Source: an uncultured Frankineae bacterium
GTDB taxonomy: Bacteria > Actinomycetota > Actinomycetes > Mycobacteriales > SCTD01
Length of the DNA stretch: 6,293 nt
Direction of reading: 5' to 3'
Assembly (NCBI GenBank): GCA_902805805.1
Contig: CADCUE010000300.1
Location: 1 to 6,293, forward strand
Under the pieces are notes generated by a model that saw only the letters and a program-made list of their open reading frames with translations, ran no database searches and was not told the origin of the DNA. The position numbers were made by a program, and so were the translations under genes. Each line of letters begins with the position of its first letter. Position 1 is the first letter of the stretch. This document shows positions 4,767-6,293 of the stretch, piece by piece.

Positions 4767-6206
4767 ATGCCGTTCCGTTCCCGTCCCGCCCACCGCGCAC
4801 GGCCGATCGCCCTGCTCACGGTCACCGGGGTGCTCGTCAGCGCGGGCGCCGCTCTGGCGATCACTGCGACGACCGTGGAGAGCACCGCCGGATCGACGTC
4901 GACCAAGGCCCTGACCCTCGGGACCTTCGACGAGCAGCGGGGGCTGGTGCAGGCGCAGATCGAGCAGAGCCCGAACGGCAGCGGACCGGGCTACTACGCG
5001 TCGGACAACGTGACGTTCCACAAGAACATCCGCGAGGCGGCGGACGGCGTCGGTGGTCGCATCGTCGGCGACAAGCTCTACGTCACGACCACCAAGGACC
5101 TGCAGATCTACGACATCTCGAACCCCACGAACCCCGTGCGGCAGGGACTCACGACGGTCGACGTGGAGTTCGAGAACGAGCAGGTCCCGACCGACGGCAA
5201 GATCCTCGGCATCAGCGGTCAGACGAGCAGCGTGACGACGCAGGCGCTGCCCTGCACAGCGGACTTCGAGGCGAGCCGCGGCTGCCTGCTGCTGTTCGAC
5301 GTCCGGGACGCCACGGCGCCCAAGCTGGTGCAGAGCATCAAGAGCGCCGGTGACCACACCTCCACGTGCGTCACGGTCGCGGGCCAGACGTGTGCCTGGA
5401 TGTACGGCTCGTCGGGGAGCGTGAGCGACATCCGCCGGGCGCTCGACCCCGCGACGCCGCCGATCACCGAGAGCGCCAAGAACTGGCTGACCGGGCTGCA
5501 CCCGCAGCTGCGCGCACAGGGGTGGACCGGGGCCCTGCCCACCCGGACCCACCACCAGACCGAGGTGCGCCCCGGCGTGCTCCTCACGGCGTCGGTGCCG
5601 CAGATGCTCATCACCGTGAACGCGTCCGAGGGCGGGTCACCCGAGGCGCCGAAGCTGCTGTCGTACGCCAGTCACCTCGCCGCCCCGGACAACACCACGC
5701 GCTTCGTGCACAGCGTCGAGTTCCCGCAGGCCGGCGCGGCCAGCGTGATGCTCAGCGGTGGCGAGACCAACGCCGAGCCGACCTGCGGCCCGGACAACGG
5801 CGCGTTCTCGACCTTCACCGTCAAGGCCGGCAAGGACACCTCCCCGACCTTCACCTACGCCTCGACGTACAAGCTGCGTGAGGGGAACTACGCCGACGGC
5901 AACACGCCGGCCGGCGGCTACAAGCTCGGCTGCTCGGTGCACTGGTTCGAGCAGCACCCGAGCTTCCAGGACGGCGGCCTGGTCGCGCTGTCGGCGTACG
6001 AGAGCGGCACGAAGTTCCTCGACGTCGCCAAGGACGGGACGATCACGGAGAAGGGCTTCTTCCTCCCGGTCGACAGCAGCGCCTCGGCGCCGCACTGGGC
6101 GCCCGACGGCAAGACCGTCTACGTCATCGACTACCTGCGGGGCATCGACGTGCTGACCTTCGACGGCGCCGTCGCCAAGGGCGGGCCGGCGAAGCTCCAG
6201 AAGTAG
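4767..6206 (+). CDS. Secreted LVIVD-repeat beta-propeller protein
   Basis: This 479-aa exported protein has a signal peptide of about 31 residues: basic n-region with five Arg, hydrophobic core IALLTVTGVLVSAG, and a cut after ALA. Clear LVIVD-type stretches are LQIYDISNP (112-120), CLLLFDVRD (173-181), TKFLDVAKDG (415-424) and RGIDVLTFDG (458-467), so the protein is a probable beta-propeller with more divergent central blades. Six cysteines (163, 173, 201, 209, 340, 389) suit disulfides in an exported protein. Histidines cluster at H262-H263, H315, H392 and H397. Unlike the preceding gene it has no stalk or C-terminal membrane segment and ends in GGPAKLQK. The ATG at 4767 is chosen because GGAGG (4757-4761) lies five bases upstream and a signal peptide follows directly. 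It lies 77 bases after the first LVIVD gene, probably in one operon. Function and ligand are unknown. Confidence 0.85.
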   Translation: MPFRSRPAHRARPIALLTVTGVLVSAGAALAITATTVESTAGSTSTKALTLGTFDEQRGLVQAQIEQSPNGSGPGYYASDNVTFHKNIREAADGVGGRIVGDKLYVTTTKDLQIYDISNPTNPVRQGLTTVDVEFENEQVPTDGKILGISGQTSSVTTQALPCTADFEASRGCLLLFDVRDATAPKLVQSIKSAGDHTSTCVTVAGQTCAWMYGSSGSVSDIRRALDPATPPITESAKNWLTGLHPQLRAQGWTGALPTRTHHQTEVRPGVLLTASVPQMLITVNASEGGSPEAPKLLSYASHLAAPDNTTRFVHSVEFPQAGAASVMLSGGETNAEPTCGPDNGAFSTFTVKAGKDTSPTFTYASTYKLREGNYADGNTPAGGYKLGCSVHWFEQHPSFQDGGLVALSAYESGTKFLDVAKDGTITEKGFFLPVDSSASAPHWAPDGKTVYVIDYLRGIDVLTFDGAVAKGGPAKLQK

Positions 6207-6214
6207 GAGGCTGC

Positions 6215-6293
6215 GTGCCGACGGCGGCCCCGAGGACGCCGTCGGTGCGGGCTTCTGTCGGGCTGGATGAAGATCTTCGGAGCTTCCCCAGCA
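6215..6293 (+). CDS. Possible start of a further gene, cut by the window end (weak)
   Basis: GTG at 6215 sits four bases after GGAGG (6206-6210), which overlaps the stop of the preceding gene, and the frame (MPTAAPRTPSVRASVGLDED...) is open to the window end. Against it, the first codons coincide with the strong hairpin at 6218-6245, and codons after about 6248 lose the G/C third-position bias seen elsewhere. An ATG at 6267 (MKIFGASPA...) is an alternative start but lacks a good ribosome binding site. No family can be recognised from about 26 residues. Confidence 0.2.
   Translation, partial: MPTAAPRTPSVRASVGLDEDLRSFPS
6218..6245 (+). terminator. Probable intrinsic terminator after the second LVIVD gene
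   Basis: CCGACGGCG (6218-6226) and CGCCGTCGG (6237-6245) form a perfect 9-bp stem with a 10-base loop, extendable by one G-U pair. The stem begins 11 bases after the stop codon. The downstream bases are only mildly T-rich, as is usual in high-GC actinobacteria. It overlaps a possible GTG-started reading frame, so a coding explanation is not fully excluded. Confidence 0.6.

Overview
This window looks like chromosomal DNA from a high-GC actinobacterium. Third codon positions are almost all G or C, several genes start with GTG behind strong purine-rich ribosome binding sites, and the gene families (NhaA, an AhpD-like protein, an extracytoplasmic-function (ECF) sigma factor with a membrane partner, secreted LVIVD-repeat proteins) are common in that phylum. 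The species cannot be named from the sequence. No tRNA, rRNA, CRISPR array, transposase or integration site was seen.

Layout. (1) Positions 1-715, plus strand: the C-terminal part of an NhaA Na+/H+ antiporter, cut by the window start. It carries an unusual acidic cytoplasmic tail. (2) A convergent gap of 78 bases holds a clean 8-bp hairpin that probably terminates both flanking genes. (3) Positions 794-1333, minus strand: an AhpD/carboxymuconolactone-decarboxylase-family protein of 179 aa with a CxxC redox site. (4) A divergent 246-base gap (1334-1579) is rich in inverted repeats and probably holds promoters for both directions. (5) Positions 1580-2068 and 2065-2859, plus strand: a short ECF sigma factor whose stop overlaps the start of a single-pass membrane protein (ATGA), a probable regulator or sensor partner. 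(6) A 174-base gap contains the only clearly AT-rich patch in the window, with direct and inverted repeats, then a hairpin just upstream of the next ribosome binding site. (7) Positions 3034-4689 and 4767-6206, plus strand: two exported LVIVD-repeat beta-propeller proteins in tandem. The first has a Thr-rich stalk and a C-terminal membrane anchor; the second looks fully secreted. (8) The last 87 bases hold a 9-bp hairpin that is probably the terminator, although a GTG start with a good ribosome binding site competes for the same bases.

How the genes may fit together. The antiporter and the AhpD-like gene look like ordinary housekeeping or stress genes. The remaining four genes could form one envelope module: a sigma factor, a membrane partner with an outer domain that may sense something, and two surface or secreted propellers as possible targets. 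The sequence shows adjacency, shared orientation, export signals and structured leaders. That the sigma factor drives the propeller genes is inference. The function of the LVIVD proteins is not known.
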